This document shows, in pieces, positions 36,589 to 45,661 of a DNA stretch of 64,000 bases (position 1 is the first letter of the stretch; every line of letters begins with the position of its first letter). The notes beneath the pieces are model-generated. The model saw only the letters and a program-made list of their open reading frames with translations, ran no database searches and was not told the DNA's origin. This DNA is from an uncultured Cellvibrionales bacterium (GTDB lineage Bacteria > Pseudomonadota > Gammaproteobacteria > Pseudomonadales > Porticoccaceae): assembly GCA_913031145.1 (NCBI GenBank), contig CAJWCO010000003.1:38644-102643 (forward strand), in the 5' to 3' direction. The position numbers and the translations under genes are program-made.

Positions 36589-37293
36589 CTAGACAATCAA
36601 CTCCAGTGGGCGAAGCAGAGAAACGCCACTGGGGGTCAGAAGGCATTGCCAAGCCATAACCTCCACACCCAAGGCCACCGCTTTGGTCAATGTCTGCGCG
36701 TATTCAGGGTCTATATCTGAGGCAATACTGACCCGATCAACATCGCTCAATTGCACGCAATAAAAGAGCACGGCTCGTTGACCCGCAGCGGCCATCGCCA
36801 TCAGCTCACGGAGATGTTTGCAACCCCTTGAAGTGACGGCATCGGGAAACAGTGCAAGCCCTGAACCCATATCGAGGGTGACACTTTTGACCTCAACGTA
36901 GCAATCACGTTGGCTCCCCGTCAGCAATAAATCGATGCGACTGTTTTCGTCTCCGTAAGGGACTTCCGAGCGGATCAACGGATAATCCGAAAGCGCTGGG
37001 ATCAGATTTTCAGACAGTGCCTCGCGCACAATCTTGTTGGGTAATGCCGTATTGATGCCCGCTCGATTTCCAAAGGTAGTCGTCACCTGTTCCAACGTAC
37101 CCGGGAGCTTTCGGGAAGGCTTATCGGAGCGTGAATACCAGCAAGGGCTTCTCGGCACCAAACAATTTTTCATGGAACCTGTATTGGGACAATGCAGTGT
37201 CAGCAGCCCCCCACTGGCCGTTTCAACATCCGCAAAAAAACGGTTATAGCGCCTTATAAAAAGTGCTTCAGAAAGTAATTCGGTGTAGTTCAA
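36589..37293 (-). CDS. sfsA: DNA/RNA nuclease SfsA family protein
   Basis: 234 aa. 'RYNRFFADV', 'LHCPNTGSMKNCL', 'RIDLLLTG', 'CYVEVKSVTL' and 'FPDAVTSRGCKHLREL' are SfsA landmarks. First known in E. coli as a maltose-regulation factor; later work on the family reports nuclease activity. It sits before dksA as in E. coli and Pseudomonas, here divergent, with a 214 nt AT-rich gap that contains both promoters. Confidence 0.95.
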   Translation of the reverse strand: MNYTELLSEALFIRRYNRFFADVETASGGLLTLHCPNTGSMKNCLVPRSPCWYSRSDKPSRKLPGTLEQVTTTFGNRAGINTALPNKIVREALSENLIPALSDYPLIRSEVPYGDENSRIDLLLTGSQRDCYVEVKSVTLDMGSGLALFPDAVTSRGCKHLRELMAMAAAGQRAVLFYCVQLSDVDRVSIASDIDPEYAQTLTKAVALGVEVMAWQCLLTPSGVSLLRPLELIV

Positions 37294-37507
37294 TGGGGTA
37301 AATTCACGTACAAAATTAATGAAATGGTAGCGTTATACTGCCCAAATTAAAACAAACAACAGACTGATAACGGTTTTTAGTCGGATAAAAACATGGAAAA
37401 ACAAAAAAAATTGTTCGTTTTTACAAATTTTTCTTGATAATTAGGCGCAACATCTCTATAACGCCAGCGATATAAACTTGTGAGTCTTGAAATCGACGGA
37501 TTTGACT

Positions 37508-38002
37508 ATGCCTGTAAAAAGCTCTAACACAACGTCAGCGAATAACCGCGATCAAGGTGAAAAGTCTTCCAATCAACGAGGCAAGCCGAGTCTTCACGGA
37601 CTTGCGCCGTATGAGGAAAAGGCCGGCGAAGATTACATGAACGATGCGCAACGCGAACACTTCAGAGCCATCTTGCGCGCATGGCGCCAAGAGCTCATGG
37701 AGGAAGTGGATCGAACGGTCAATCATATGCAAGACGAAGCTGCTAATTTTCCTGACCCTGCCGATCGTGCCACGCAAGAAGAAGAATTTAGCCTCGAACT
37801 TAGAACTCGTGATCGCGAGCGAAAACTCATCAAGAAAATTGATAAGACGCTTATTCGAGTTGAAGATAACGACTACGGATTTTGTGATCAATGCGGGATC
37901 GATATTGGCGTGCGCCGACTCGAAGCGCGCCCCACTGCAGATCTTTGCGTTGATTGTAAGACGCTCGATGAGATCAAGGAAAAACAAATTACCGGCGGTT
38001 AA
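37508..38002 (+). CDS. dksA: RNA polymerase-binding transcription factor DksA
   Basis: Binds the secondary channel of RNA polymerase and works with ppGpp. About 164 aa from ATG 37508; TTG 37487 is also open. The coiled coil carries the essential tip '[12 protein letters not shown]', and the zinc finger is 'CDQCG...CVDC'. The N-terminal 40 residues are Ser/Asn/Gln-rich and less conserved. Followed 17 nt later by gluQ, the standard pairing. Confidence 0.97.
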   Translation: MPVKSSNTTSANNRDQGEKSSNQRGKPSLHGLAPYEEKAGEDYMNDAQREHFRAILRAWRQELMEEVDRTVNHMQDEAANFPDPADRATQEEEFSLELRTRDRERKLIKKIDKTLIRVEDNDYGFCDQCGIDIGVRRLEARPTADLCVDCKTLDEIKEKQITGG

Positions 38003-38019
38003 TCACCGCATACTTAATC

Positions 38020-38934
38020 ATGTCGGCTGATTCAACCCAGTATGTTGGGCGATTTGCCCCGTCGCCGTCTGGACCTTTGCATTTTGGCTCACTAGTATGT
38101 GCGTTGGCCAGTTTTCTTGACGCGAAAAAAAATAACGGGCTATGGCTGCTGCGCATTGAGGATATTGACCCTCCGCGCGAAGATCCCAAACATGTCGATA
38201 CTATTCTTAACCAACTCGAACACCATGGACTGCACTGGAATGGTCCGATCCTCTTTCAAAGTCAGCGGACAACTAGTTATGCGCGTGCACTTGATGAACT
38301 GCATCGCCAACATCTGACCTATGCCTGCACATGCAGTCGCAAACGTCTTGGACCGATGAGTGGCGTTTATGACGGTCACTGCCGAGCACGCACAGCCACG
38401 TCAGAGCCTCATGCTGTTCGACTCACCCTTGCTAAATCCTCAGAGCAAACCATAGCCGTAGACGATTTAATTATGGGCGACTATCGGCAGAATCTGCACC
38501 GGGAAGTCGGCGACTTTGTTTTACGCAGGAAAGATGGTTTATATTCGTACCAACTGGCGTCGGTGATAGACGACCAATTTCAAGGGATTACTCGAGTGGT
38601 TCGCGGTTATGACCTCCTCAACTCGTCACCTCGGCAACGTTACCTGCAACGATGCTTAAACTACCCGAGTTTGGAGTATGCCCATGTCCCGATCGCTGTG
38701 GACCAAAAGGGCCACAAACTCAGCAAACAAACCAAAGCCCAAGCATTGAAGAATCGACTAGCGCCCATTAATCTTTGGAACGCTCTCGATTGGCTCGGCC
38801 AAAAGCCGCCAAAGACGTTGCTCAAAGCTCCGGTTATGCAACTACTCGAGTGGGCCATGAGGCACTGGGTGTTGCAGCAGGTGTCTAACAGACCCGCTAG
38901 GCCTGCACAACAGGACCATGACTACGAGTTGTAG
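38020..38934 (+). CDS. gluQ: Glutamyl-Q tRNA(Asp) synthetase
   Basis: Paralogue of GluRS that attaches Glu to queuosine in tRNA-Asp. 304 aa, lacking the anticodon-binding half. Signature 'FAPSPSGPLHFGSLVCALAS' (HIGH equivalent), zinc ligands in 'YACTCSRKRLG' plus 'YDGHC', and 'HKLSKQTKA' (KMSKS equivalent). dksA-gluQ is a conserved operon. Confidence 0.96.
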   Translation: MSADSTQYVGRFAPSPSGPLHFGSLVCALASFLDAKKNNGLWLLRIEDIDPPREDPKHVDTILNQLEHHGLHWNGPILFQSQRTTSYARALDELHRQHLTYACTCSRKRLGPMSGVYDGHCRARTATSEPHAVRLTLAKSSEQTIAVDDLIMGDYRQNLHREVGDFVLRRKDGLYSYQLASVIDDQFQGITRVVRGYDLLNSSPRQRYLQRCLNYPSLEYAHVPIAVDQKGHKLSKQTKAQALKNRLAPINLWNALDWLGQKPPKTLLKAPVMQLLEWAMRHWVLQQVSNRPARPAQQDHDYEL

Positions 38935-39046
38935 TGGATAATCAGCGATATTGCCATACCTTCGCCACACGCCTATGATCCATCTCCTATCAACCTAAGA
39001 ATTATGATTGAATGCGCCGTTACTTGAGCCTTGTAGGCCAGACAAC

Positions 39047-39223
39047 ATGTTGAATTATCGTTTAGTTGCGGCACTCATTTTGCTCTTGACCGCTGTTTTT
39101 CCGATGGCGACCCAATGGGCTATGGAAGCCAATGGGGGCTGGTTTCGGCCCTTTTTCGTGTGGGGATTTATGATTTTTAGTTGTTATATGATGCAACGCA
39201 AAAGGACATGGGATGAGCCTTAA
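39047..39223 (+). CDS. Small membrane protein overlapping the cbrA-like gene (CbrX-like)
   Basis: 58 aa from ATG 39047 (TTG 39008 would add 13). Two hydrophobic segments ('LVAALILLLTAVFP' and 'FFVWGFMIFSCYMM') with a basic end. Its last 11 nt overlap the sensor kinase start, implying coupled translation. Pseudomonas has a short gene, cbrX, in the same place before cbrA (known to me, not checked). It may be a small partner of the transporter-like domain. Confidence 0.65.
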   Translation: MLNYRLVAALILLLTAVFPMATQWAMEANGGWFRPFFVWGFMIFSCYMMQRKRTWDEP

Positions 39224-42101
39224 TATCATCTTCTACACCTTCGGCTTCGTGCTGCTGGCAGGTGCTACTTCAGGTGTGCTTATTAAAGCCAACCGTCCGG
39301 CCAGTAATGCACTGCTGCTGAACCTGGCGCTAGTGGCCGGCACTGGCGTACTGCTGGCAATGGGGAGTTTGGAAATTGCTGGACGCCATGGATACACACT
39401 GATCATGGCGATGATCTCATTTACGTTAATATTTTTAGTTTCGCCGCTGATATTCTTTCCTCTAAGGCGTCTTGTGGCCGTTGTGAAATTTGCAACACCG
39501 ATCGATTTTTTAACCTTTCGATACCGCAAAGAAATCGTCGCAAAAGTAACCTGCCTGTGCTTCATCGTGGGCTCGGCACCGCTTTTTTTTGCGCAATTCT
39601 CTGCACTCTTATCGCTACTTGAAGCCCTAGTGCCGCAAAGCGCAGTGATACCCGCCCTATGGGTGATTGGCGCGCTAACAGCGCTCTTTAATAGGCACAC
39701 CTTAGAAAGCGACAAGGTGCGTAATTTGTTATGGTTGATGTCATCGGCATCTCTATTACTTTTAAGCTCAATGGCCATGACCGCATGGCTTTGTATCGAT
39801 AACGTGTTTGGTAATCTAGACGCAATGAACCAATGGATCGCGAACAGCTCCCATATTGAACAACTCCGACAGACAAACCCGGAATATAGCATCGTCAGCA
39901 TCTTTATGATTGCCAGTATCGCGCTACCGTTGAATTTTAATCTGGTCATTAAGAACGAAATATCCGATCGTCTTTTTGGCGCTACAGCCTACGGATATCC
40001 ATTATTAATTATGCTCTTATGCATCCCCGTTCTTCCCCTTTTATGGGCTGGAAAAGTACTGCAACCCGCAGTCCCGCTGCAAGACTATCCTTTTTCACTC
40101 CCGCTATTGCTCGACAGCCCCGTCATTGCTGCGCTAAGCGCGGCGAGTATTTTATTACTGGCAATATCGCTCATTTCAAGCCTGAGTATTATGCTGGCAC
40201 AAATGATACTTAACAGCTTCTATTTACCCGAAAAGAAGCTGCAGAATCAGCCCAATATAGACAAGTGGATTACACATAGAATGGTCGTTATTTCACTGGC
40301 GCTCATTACGCTAACACTGCTGCTGTATCCCTCAGTGACGGGGATGAGCGTTACCGATTATTATTTGCTTGCATTTTCGGGGCTCGCGCAACTGACACCC
40401 GGCATTTTGGCTGCCATTTACTTACCTCGTATCAACCGTCGAGGTTTTTTGATCGGTTTGTGTGGCGGAATGTTTATTTGGTTCAGTACATTAATGTTAC
40501 CTATGTTCGTCGGCGAGCTTCGCGGATTAGAGGGCTATTTTAGTATCAGTTTCGGCATGCAGAATTGGGCCATCTGGAGTGTAGAGGCGCTACTTGTCAA
40601 TATTTTATTGTGCTCGATTTTTTCTGCGTTTACACCTATGGATGAAGAACAAGTGTCTTTCGCGCGCTTGTGCATGGCCGATAATGTTTACGTCCCAGCG
40701 CGCGTCAGCCTTAAACAGAAATCCGTTGCCGAGATCCAAAAAAGCTTAGAAGCATCGCTCGGTGACAGTGCGCGAGTTGATGTATCCACCGCTTTAGGCG
40801 CTCTTAATCTCGACATGAATGAGCGTAGACCCGCGGCGCTCAGACAGTTGCGCGACCAATTGAGCGCCTCACTCAATTTACGGCTAGGCGTACTGGCTGC
40901 CACTCGCGTGATGCAACAAACCCTGCCGCTAGCACCCTCCACAGACAAAGAACCTAATGATATCTATCTCATTGAATCCATGCTGGCGATTCATGGAAAT
41001 CGGCTGACCGGCGTTGCTAGCGAGCTCAATAAATTACGCGTCCATCACCAAGAGATTCTCGATAATTTACCCATTGGCCTGATCGCCATGGCGCCCAGCG
41101 GCGAAGTGCTTAAGTGGAATGTAACCATGACCCGCTACACTCTGATACCCGCGGAACTTGCCACTGGCGGTTCGATTAATGAGTTGCCGCAACCGTGGCG
41201 AGATCTATTCATACAATTTTTACAGAAGCATGTGCCTTGGGAAGATAATCTGCGTATTAGCATCGATGGGCACGAGCGTTGGTTTTACATCCGGCGCTCT
41301 GGCGATCTTGTCGATGATGATACTGGCGACCGAATTTTGCTTATCGAAGAACAAACGCAAGCGGTGCGGATGCGCCAAAGTTACATGGAGAACGAGCGTT
41401 TAGCGTCTGTGGGTCGGCTTGCAGCGGGAGTGGCACATGAGATTGGCAACCCCATAACCGCCATCGCCTGCGTTGCCCAAAATTTACACTACCAGCAAAC
41501 ACCCGCGCACATCGACACAGCAACATCACAGATACTGTCGCAAACACAAAGAATCGATAGAATCGTTAAATCGCTAATTAATCTGTCGCGAGGCGATGAT
41601 GCGGAGCTAAGTATTCAGCAGCCCGTCAACCTACTCCAGACCATTAACGAGGCGATACAACTGTTACAGCTCAATGGGGAGGCTGAACATGTCAAATTTG
41701 AATGCCAAGTAAACCCTGAGATCCTCATTGAAAGTGATGCGCAAAAATTGATCCAGATTTTTTTAAACATACTTAACAATGCCATCGATGCTTCCCCCGA
41801 TGACGCGTGTATTACTATCACAGCGAGCCAGTCGAGTCTCCAGACAGAGGTGACGGTCAGTGATCAAGGTACTGGCGTCAACGAAACAGTCCGTGGTCGG
41901 CTTTTCGAGCCATTCGTCACCAGTAAAGAACCCGGTCAAGGTACCGGTCTGGGTCTTTGGGTGGTATTCAATTTAACCCGCGAGTTGGGCGGGCATGTTT
42001 CGGTATCTAGCCCTGCCATAGATAGCGATAGCGGCAGTACAGCTGTGCTTCAATTGCCCTCGAAGGCGCATCAAAAAACCATAAACTATGAGGCTACCTA
42101 G
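39213..42101 (+). CDS. CbrA-like sensor histidine kinase with a sodium/solute symporter domain
   Basis: 962 aa. Residues about 1-480: around 13 membrane helices of the SLC5/SSS symporter fold. About 600-710: PAS-like region ('EILDNLPIGLIAMAP'). Then HisKA with H-box 'VAHEIGNPITAI' (His742) and HATPase ('NILNNAIDAS', 'DQGTGV', 'GQGTGLGLWVV'). This is the architecture of Pseudomonas CbrA, which senses carbon/nitrogen state, and the dksA-gluQ/pcnB location is also the same. AGGA precedes the ATG. The response regulator follows after 14 nt. Confidence 0.9.
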   Translation: MSLNIIFYTFGFVLLAGATSGVLIKANRPASNALLLNLALVAGTGVLLAMGSLEIAGRHGYTLIMAMISFTLIFLVSPLIFFPLRRLVAVVKFATPIDFLTFRYRKEIVAKVTCLCFIVGSAPLFFAQFSALLSLLEALVPQSAVIPALWVIGALTALFNRHTLESDKVRNLLWLMSSASLLLLSSMAMTAWLCIDNVFGNLDAMNQWIANSSHIEQLRQTNPEYSIVSIFMIASIALPLNFNLVIKNEISDRLFGATAYGYPLLIMLLCIPVLPLLWAGKVLQPAVPLQDYPFSLPLLLDSPVIAALSAASILLLAISLISSLSIMLAQMILNSFYLPEKKLQNQPNIDKWITHRMVVISLALITLTLLLYPSVTGMSVTDYYLLAFSGLAQLTPGILAAIYLPRINRRGFLIGLCGGMFIWFSTLMLPMFVGELRGLEGYFSISFGMQNWAIWSVEALLVNILLCSIFSAFTPMDEEQVSFARLCMADNVYVPARVSLKQKSVAEIQKSLEASLGDSARVDVSTALGALNLDMNERRPAALRQLRDQLSASLNLRLGVLAATRVMQQTLPLAPSTDKEPNDIYLIESMLAIHGNRLTGVASELNKLRVHHQEILDNLPIGLIAMAPSGEVLKWNVTMTRYTLIPAELATGGSINELPQPWRDLFIQFLQKHVPWEDNLRISIDGHERWFYIRRSGDLVDDDTGDRILLIEEQTQAVRMRQSYMENERLASVGRLAAGVAHEIGNPITAIACVAQNLHYQQTPAHIDTATSQILSQTQRIDRIVKSLINLSRGDDAELSIQQPVNLLQTINEAIQLLQLNGEAEHVKFECQVNPEILIESDAQKLIQIFLNILNNAIDASPDDACITITASQSSLQTEVTVSDQGTGVNETVRGRLFEPFVTSKEPGQGTGLGLWVVFNLTRELGGHVSVSSPAIDSDSGSTAVLQLPSKAHQKTINYEAT

Positions 42102-42115
42102 CGGTGAAACATCGT

Positions 42116-42679
42116 ATGCAGGATATTTTGATCGTAGAAGACGAAGAAATCATTCGCTGTGCTCTACGCCAACTCCTTGAGCGCCACAACTACCGGGTGT
42201 CTGATGCTGTAAGCGTTAAAGCGGCCTGCAGTAAATTTGACGTGAATACATTTGCGCTGATTATTACCGATTTGCGTTTACCTGGCGGTTTTGGCAGTGC
42301 CTTTATTGACCTCGCGCCTCATGTGCCCGTCATTGTTATGACCAGTTATGCAAGCTTGCGCTCAGCTGTGGACACAATGCGGCAAGGTGCTGTCGACTAC
42401 ATCTGTAAGCCCTTCAAACATAATGAGATGCTGGTAGCTGTGGAACGCGCAATAAAGACCACAAAAAAAGATCCATCCGCGCGTTACCAACCCGCTCATA
42501 TAGGCCACTTCAAAGGGTTTAAAGATCTATCCTTAAAAGAGTATTTCACGGAATTTGTTCGAGAAAATCAAAGTCAATTATCCGAAACTGCACTCGCGAA
42601 AAAACTGGGAATCAGCCGAAAAAGCCTGTGGGAGAGACGCCAGAAATACGGCATCTTGCGAGATGAGCGCGCGGAGTAA
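42116..42679 (+). CDS. Short response regulator: receiver plus Fis-type HTH, no AAA+ domain
   Basis: About 187 aa from ATG 42116 (GGTGA 8 nt upstream; GTG 42104 also possible). Receiver with acidic pocket 'ILIVEDEEI', phospho-acceptor Asp52 in 'ITDLRLPG' and Lys98 in 'CKPFK'. After a linker, a Fis-like HTH ('TALAKKLGISRKSLWERRQ'). In Pseudomonas the partner here is CbrB, an NtrC-type sigma-54 activator; the central ATPase is absent, so this one resembles RegA/PrrA/ActR and should act at sigma-70 promoters. Confidence 0.88.
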   Translation: MQDILIVEDEEIIRCALRQLLERHNYRVSDAVSVKAACSKFDVNTFALIITDLRLPGGFGSAFIDLAPHVPVIVMTSYASLRSAVDTMRQGAVDYICKPFKHNEMLVAVERAIKTTKKDPSARYQPAHIGHFKGFKDLSLKEYFTEFVRENQSQLSETALAKKLGISRKSLWERRQKYGILRDERAE

Positions 42680-42770
42680 TAGCGCCCCTAGTGAGCGATG
42701 TAAAACCACCTGCCCCGCTTGAGTTAACCTTGCAAGGGCGCGTCAATTGGAATTTACACCAACTTTCGCA

Positions 42771-42798
42771 TTGCAAAAACGAGTAGGTTTGCTATACT
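42771..42798 (+). promoter_or_regulatory. Strong sigma-70 promoter upstream of the candidate sRNA
   Basis: TTGCAA (42771-42776), a 16-nt spacer, and TGC-TATACT (42790-42798), which is an extended -10. No sigma-54 element (GG-N10-GC) is visible, unlike the CbrB-dependent crcZ promoter of Pseudomonas. Confidence 0.7.
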
Positions 42799-42804
42799 CT
42801 AAAC

Positions 42805-42926
42805 GGCGGTGAAAATTACGGTCCGCCAATAACAATAAATAATAAAAAAACTTTTGGATTGCGAAAGGTGTTCGAGGAAAAAGCTCACCGACTTTGAAAG
42901 GGGTAGCCAAGCGTGTACCCCTTTTT
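42805..42926 (+). ncRNA. Candidate small RNA of about 120 nt, CrcZ-like by position
   Basis: The predicted transcript starts near 42805. It has a 5' stem GGCGG/CCGCC (42805-42809 with 42823-42827), a single-stranded A-rich run of AAN repeats (42828-42850, including AACAATAA and AATAATAA), which is the type bound by the distal face of Hfq, and a terminator at 42897-42926. No ORF of note. Pseudomonas crcZ lies between cbrB and pcnB, the same slot, and carries several such A-rich motifs. Sequence similarity to crcZ is not shown. It might instead be a leader/attenuator for pcnB. Confidence 0.55.
42897..42926 (+). terminator. Rho-independent terminator of the candidate sRNA
   Basis: AAAGGGGTA (42897-42905) pairs with TACCCCTTT (42916-42924) across a 10-nt loop, followed by T residues to 42926. 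It ends 82 nt before the pcnB start. Confidence 0.8.
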
Positions 42927-43008
42927 ACTGTCCGGATGCTATGCGGCCTCTTGTTCTGCTAAACTCACACAAAGTCTTGCCTAGCGGCCCCCTATCAAAA
43001 GACACATT

Positions 43009-44361
43009 ATGCTCGATCGCATTAATAAGTTTTTCAAAAAAAGAATGACTCGACCTGCCGATTCGGAACAGATATTTCTGTCCGATCAACACTCACTCAC
43101 ACCCGAACTGATGAGTACGGAAGCTCGCAAAGTCGTGTCAACACTGCAAAATGCTGGATTCGATGCCTACATTGTTGGCGGGTGCGTACGCGACCTTTTA
43201 TTGGGTTTTAAACCTAAAGATTTTGATGTCGCAACCAACGCCGAACCCGAGGAAGTAAAACCCCTGTTTCGCCGCGCTAGAATTATCGGTAGGCGATTTC
43301 AAATTGTCCATGTACAGTTTGGTCGGGAGATTATTGAAGTCACCACGTTTCGGTCTAACCAAAAACAGCCTGAAAGTGACGCCACAAGGCGTCAGACGGA
43401 AAGCGGTATGTTAACGCGGGATAACGTATTTGGAACGCTTCGCGATGACGCAAGTCGGCGGGACCTTACGATAAACGCCCTTTACTATAACCCCTCCGAC
43501 AACAGTGTGCGCGATTTCTCGGAAGGCCTCGAGGACATTAAAAGACGTCTGATTCGTATCATGGGTGATCCTGAGGTTCGTTTCCGTGAAGATCCGGTGA
43601 GACTTTTGCGCGTCGTGCGCTTTTCTGCCAAATTGGGTTTTCAAATTGAACCAAGGACCGCGGAGCCCATGCGTGCCTTAGCCAATAGCTTGCAACAGGT
43701 TTCATCGCCACGATTGTTCGATGAAAGCCTTAAACTCTTTATGAGCGGTCAGAGCCTCGCGACATTTAGGCTTTTGCAAGACTACAACTTTTTCGCCCAT
43801 ATGGTACCGCAATCTGCAGAATGTCTAGGCCAGAGCGACTTTTCCGAGCGATTGATTGACCAAGCATTTACCAACACCGATTTACGTGTTCGCGCCCACA
43901 AACGCATAACTCCTGCCTTTATCTATGCAGCTCTGCTGTGGCCTGCCGTGCAACAACGCGCGCTCGTATATCGAGAGCAAGGAGAGCCGCCGCTGTCGGC
44001 CCAACGTCACGCCGCTGAAAACGTCATTGCTTTTCAAGTGAGGCTTACCGCTATTCCTAAGCGCTACAGCATACCGATGCGCGAAATATGGGATATGCAG
44101 CTATCACTTACGCGCCGAACAGGTGGGCGTGCTGAGCGTCTGGTAAATCATCCAAGGTTTAGAGCTGCTTACGATTTCGTTCTGTTGAGAGAGGAGGCGG
44201 GTGAAGACCTTAATAGTCTCGGGGAGTGGTGGACTCGCTATCAAAATAGCAACGAGCTAGAACGACAGAACATGGTTTCCGCAATCAAGGAGCCGCGCAG
44301 TAGCCGAACACGCCGAAGGCGACCCCGAGCGCGCAAACCGGATACCAAAAGCGTCGAGTAA
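43009..44361 (+). CDS. pcnB: Poly(A) polymerase I
   Basis: Adds 3' poly(A) tails that promote RNA decay. 450 aa. Nucleotidyltransferase core 'YIVGGCVRDLLLGFKPKDFDVAT' carries the metal Asp pair, followed by 'FQIVHVQFGREIIEVTTF' and the 'DASRRDLTINALYYNP' RNA-binding segment. The C-terminus is basic and disordered ('RSSRTRRRRPRARK'). The stop overlaps folK (TAATG). No strong ribosome site, as is common for pcnB. Confidence 0.96.
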   Translation: MLDRINKFFKKRMTRPADSEQIFLSDQHSLTPELMSTEARKVVSTLQNAGFDAYIVGGCVRDLLLGFKPKDFDVATNAEPEEVKPLFRRARIIGRRFQIVHVQFGREIIEVTTFRSNQKQPESDATRRQTESGMLTRDNVFGTLRDDASRRDLTINALYYNPSDNSVRDFSEGLEDIKRRLIRIMGDPEVRFREDPVRLLRVVRFSAKLGFQIEPRTAEPMRALANSLQQVSSPRLFDESLKLFMSGQSLATFRLLQDYNFFAHMVPQSAECLGQSDFSERLIDQAFTNTDLRVRAHKRITPAFIYAALLWPAVQQRALVYREQGEPPLSAQRHAAENVIAFQVRLTAIPKRYSIPMREIWDMQLSLTRRTGGRAERLVNHPRFRAAYDFVLLREEAGEDLNSLGEWWTRYQNSNELERQNMVSAIKEPRSSRTRRRRPRARKPDTKSVE

Positions 44362-44861
44362 TGGCTCTCGTATTCATCGCGCTGGGTAGTAATTTAAATT
44401 CCCCCTTCTTGCGTGTTTCTCAAGCAATCACGGACTTATCTGCGCACAGAAATCTTCGACTAGACAATGCGTCCGGACTCTATCGCAGCGTGGCTATAGG
44501 TCCTGACAAACAACCTGATTACTGCAATGCGGTAGTCCAGGTAACCACCGCCCTTAACCCTGAAAGCTTACTTGATATCCTTCAGGATATGGAATGCCAG
44601 CAAGGCCGCATTCGAGCAAAGCGCTGGGGACCTCGAACACTGGATCTCGATCTGTTGCTCTATGACGATCAGTGTATCGAGTCAGTACGCCTAACCGTCC
44701 CACATGAGCGTATGCATGAACGTGCCTTTGTTCTGCTGCCATTAAGCGAATTGACGCCGTCTAATTTTCGATTGAAAGGACAAAGTATTCGCCAACTCTT
44801 GGCAAAGTGCAGTGACCGCGGTATGGTTGAAAAAATCGATGGTTCACCAGCCATAATTTAG
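44361..44861 (+). CDS. folK: HPPK (2-amino-4-hydroxy-6-hydroxymethyldihydropteridine pyrophosphokinase)
   Basis: Transfers pyrophosphate to the pterin in folate synthesis. 166 aa. 'FIALGSNLNSPFLRVSQAI', 'YCNAVVQVTT', and the signature 'RWGPRTLDLDLLLYDD' with 'VPHERMHERAFVLLPL'. One-base overlap with pcnB, the conserved pcnB-folK pair. Confidence 0.97.
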   Translation: MALVFIALGSNLNSPFLRVSQAITDLSAHRNLRLDNASGLYRSVAIGPDKQPDYCNAVVQVTTALNPESLLDILQDMECQQGRIRAKRWGPRTLDLDLLLYDDQCIESVRLTVPHERMHERAFVLLPLSELTPSNFRLKGQSIRQLLAKCSDRGMVEKIDGSPAII

Positions 44862-44872
44862 AGTGTTTTGTG

Positions 44873-45556
44873 ATGACCACCTTTGTTCCGAATCCGTTCA
44901 TGCCGTCAAAAACGTTGTCTATTCCAGCGTATATAGCAGTGGAAGGTCCTATCGGGATAGGCAAAACCACGCTAGCTAGACGCCTAGCTGAAACGTTCAA
45001 GGTAGAAACACTGCTTGAGTTGGCCAGTGAAAATCCATTTCTGGAGCGCTTTTATGATGACCGCAAAAGCCAGGCTCTACCTACGCAATTATATTTTCTT
45101 TTTCAGCGCATAGAGCAACTGCAAGCACTTCGTCAAGGTGATATTTTTCAGCAAGTTCGGATCTGTGACTTTTTAATGGACAAAGATCCTCTATTCGCGC
45201 AGATAAATTTAGACGACAACGAATACCAACTTTATCAAACGATCTACAACAGCGTAATGATTGACTTACCAAAACCTGATCTAGTGGTCTATCTACAAGC
45301 CCCAACCGAAGTTTTATATGATCGGATTAACCGACGCGGCCGCTCTAACGAGCGGGGTATGGACAAAGCTTACCTAGAGAAGGTCAACGATGCCTACACA
45401 ACGTTTTTTTATCATTACTCAGATACCCCGCTTTTAATTGTCAACACAGCAAACATCAATCTGGTAGATAACGACACACATTACCAAAATCTAGTGCGCC
45501 AAATTGCAAACACCCACAATGGCCGGCGTTATTACAACCCCCAATCGGCACGTTAA
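44873..45556 (+). CDS. Deoxynucleoside kinase family protein
   Basis: 227 aa from ATG 44873 (a GTG precedes it). P-loop 'AVEGPIGIGKTTLARRL', then 'QLYFLFQRIEQLQ', 'CDFLMDKDPLFA', 'PDLVVYLQAPTEVLYDRI' and the lid 'RRGRSNERGMD'. This is the dNK/dGK/dCK family, seen between folK and panB in many gammaproteobacteria. Substrate choice cannot be read from sequence; salvage of a purine deoxynucleoside is likely. Confidence 0.88.
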   Translation: MTTFVPNPFMPSKTLSIPAYIAVEGPIGIGKTTLARRLAETFKVETLLELASENPFLERFYDDRKSQALPTQLYFLFQRIEQLQALRQGDIFQQVRICDFLMDKDPLFAQINLDDNEYQLYQTIYNSVMIDLPKPDLVVYLQAPTEVLYDRINRRGRSNERGMDKAYLEKVNDAYTTFFYHYSDTPLLIVNTANINLVDNDTHYQNLVRQIANTHNGRRYYNPQSAR

Positions 45557-45661
45557 TGTGGCGATACTTAGTAAAAAAACAACGCAAAAGCACCGCTTGT
45601 AAGCGCCCGACAAAAAGAGTACCTTTAATAGCTAGAGCTTCTGTTAGGGTAATTCTCGCGC

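Noticed and set aside
39233..39949. 238-codon minus-strand frame inside the cbrA-like gene
   Set aside because: Antisense shadow of a hydrophobic coding region; composition follows the sense gene.
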